Shown: in pieces, positions 7,097 to 7,613 of the stretch
Layout: the number at the start of each line of letters is the position of its first letter
Numbering within the stretch: position 1 is the first letter of the stretch
Source of the DNA: Bacteriovorax sp.
GTDB taxonomy: Bacteria > Bdellovibrionota > Bacteriovoracia > Bacteriovoracales > Bacteriovoracaceae
NCBI GenBank assembly: GCA_030654205.1
Contig: JAURXW010000044.1
Span: 1 to 7,613, forward strand
Reading direction: 5' to 3'
Length of the DNA: 7,613 bases
The notes under the pieces: generated by a model
Databases searched by the model: none
The model's input: the letters and a program-made list of their open reading frames with translations, nothing else
Told to the model about the DNA's origin: nothing
Translations under genes and position numbers: made by a program

Positions 7097-7116
7097 GCGT
7101 TTGTAACGCGTTTTTT
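7097..7116. promoter_or_regulatory. Overlapping palindromes at the predicted transcription start
   Basis: GCGTT (7097-7101), TGT, AACGC (7105-7109) form an inverted repeat, and AACGCGTT (7105-7112) is itself a perfect palindrome, so GCGTT recurs 11 bp apart on the same strand with the inverse copy between. A T-run follows (7111-7116). Directly after a TATAAT this could be a repressor operator, or a short hairpin plus T-run that attenuates transcription. The sequence alone cannot separate these. Confidence 0.45.
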
Positions 7117-7164
7117 AATTCATTTTTGCAAAAAAAATGCTAGGTTTCGGCCATCACTTTACGC

Positions 7165-7169
7165 AGGAG
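7165..7169 (+). promoter_or_regulatory. Ribosome binding site fixing the subtilase GTG start
   Basis: AGGAG sits five bases before GTG 7175. No ATG, GTG or TTG occurs in frame in the 80 bases upstream, and a signal peptide begins exactly at this GTG, so the start is well determined. Confidence 0.85.
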
Positions 7170-7174
7170 AGCTT

Positions 7175-7613
7175 GTGAAAATTTTAATCCCTTTATTTGC
7201 CCTTGTACAACTAAGTACAGCTAATGCTTCATTAGTCGCAATTATGGATTCTGGAACAGATATAACTCACAAAGATTTAGCGGCCAAGGCCTGGGTTAAT
7301 CTTAAGGAAAAAGCAGGTAGTAAGATTGACTTAGACCAAGATGGACTTCCTGGGGATATTAACGGTTGGGATTTTACGGCCAATTCGGCCAACGTTTTCA
7401 ATAATCAATACAACTTTTTAATTATCGATGATGTTAAAACTTTCTATGATTACTATAGTAAGTATCAGCTTGGTTTATTAAGTGGAACTTCTCCGGAATT
7501 GGAATGGCTTAAGCAGCACTCAGAAGATAAAGACTTGATGAATAAAGTTAACTTCGTCGGCGGATATATCCACGGGACCCATGTTGCAGGAATTTCTGCA
7601 ATTAATAATTCTA
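7175..7613 (+). CDS. Secreted subtilisin-like serine protease (S8), 3'-truncated by window
   Basis: This is the N-terminal 146 residues of an exported subtilase; the frame stays open to the window edge. Residues 1-18 form a Sec signal peptide with probable cleavage after ANA. Catalytic D25 lies in VAIMDSGTD and catalytic H133 in YIHGTHVAG; the oxyanion Asn and the Ser are beyond the window. LDQDGLPGDINGWDF (53-67) matches a calcium-binding-like segment common between Asp and His in large bacterial subtilases. The D25-H133 distance is 108 residues against about 32 in subtilisin, because of that segment plus a further insert rich in Tyr, Lys and Asp. The catalytic Asp is only about seven residues after the predicted cleavage site, so there is no classical N-terminal inhibitor prodomain. 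It is divergent from the dehydrogenase, with a GTG start behind a good AGGAG. Confidence 0.93.
   Translation, partial: MKILIPLFALVQLSTANASLVAIMDSGTDITHKDLAAKAWVNLKEKAGSKIDLDQDGLPGDINGWDFTANSANVFNNQYNFLIIDDVKTFYDYYSKYQLGLLSGTSPELEWLKQHSEDKDLMNKVNFVGGYIHGTHVAGISAINNS

Noticed and set aside
7123..7134. TTTTTGCAAAAA palindrome in the divergent gap
   Set aside because: A perfect 12-bp palindrome, but built of T and A runs around GC, which arise easily in this composition; no second copy seen.
1..7613. Defence island, secretion system, mobile element or CRISPR
   Set aside because: No repeats with spacers, transposase, integrase or terminal inverted repeats are visible; all genes belong to recognisable metabolic or protease families apart from the VOC-like one.

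Overview
The window comes from an AT-rich bacterial chromosome (roughly 36% GC by eye). It has short intergenic gaps, A/T-ending codons and several secreted proteases. This fits a predatory or predator-related member of Bdellovibrionota (Bacteriovorax/Halobacteriovorax-like), but that is an inference from gene content and composition; there is no rRNA or other marker to prove it. I see no mobile element, CRISPR array, tRNA, rRNA or defence island.

Layout. 1-1404 is the 3' two thirds of ftsH, whose start lies outside the window. It overlaps by 8 bp a divergent dihydropteroate synthase gene (folP-like, 1397-2299), reproducing the ftsH-folP order known from E. coli, but no glmM follows. A secreted trypsin/V8-fold serine protease (2337-3239) comes next, then a small VOC/glyoxalase-like protein (3287-3682) set 2 bp ahead of a complete dihydroorotase gene (pyrC, 3685-4974). 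After a 121-bp gap with a good ribosome site comes a second secreted serine protease (5096-6001), a paralogue of the first. All six genes run on the + strand.

The + strand block meets a minus-strand D-2-hydroxyacid dehydrogenase (glyoxylate/hydroxypyruvate reductase type, 6062-7036). The two converge over about 60 bp holding two intrinsic terminators in a crossed arrangement. The dehydrogenase is divergent from a secreted subtilisin-like protease (GTG start at 7175), which runs off the right end. The divergent intergenic region has a perfect TATAAT and overlapping GCGTT/AACGC palindromes that look like an operator.

Functionally the window mixes core housekeeping (membrane proteolysis, folate, pyrimidine synthesis, 2-oxoacid reduction) with three exported proteases. 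I do not see a clear new multi-gene system. The points most worth following up are: the two V8-type proteases bracketing a coupled VOC-pyrC pair; the folate synthase with altered substrate loops; a subtilase with no room for an N-terminal prodomain; a strong excess of GGCC arising from NNG-GCC codon pairs; and the regulatory structure ahead of the subtilase.
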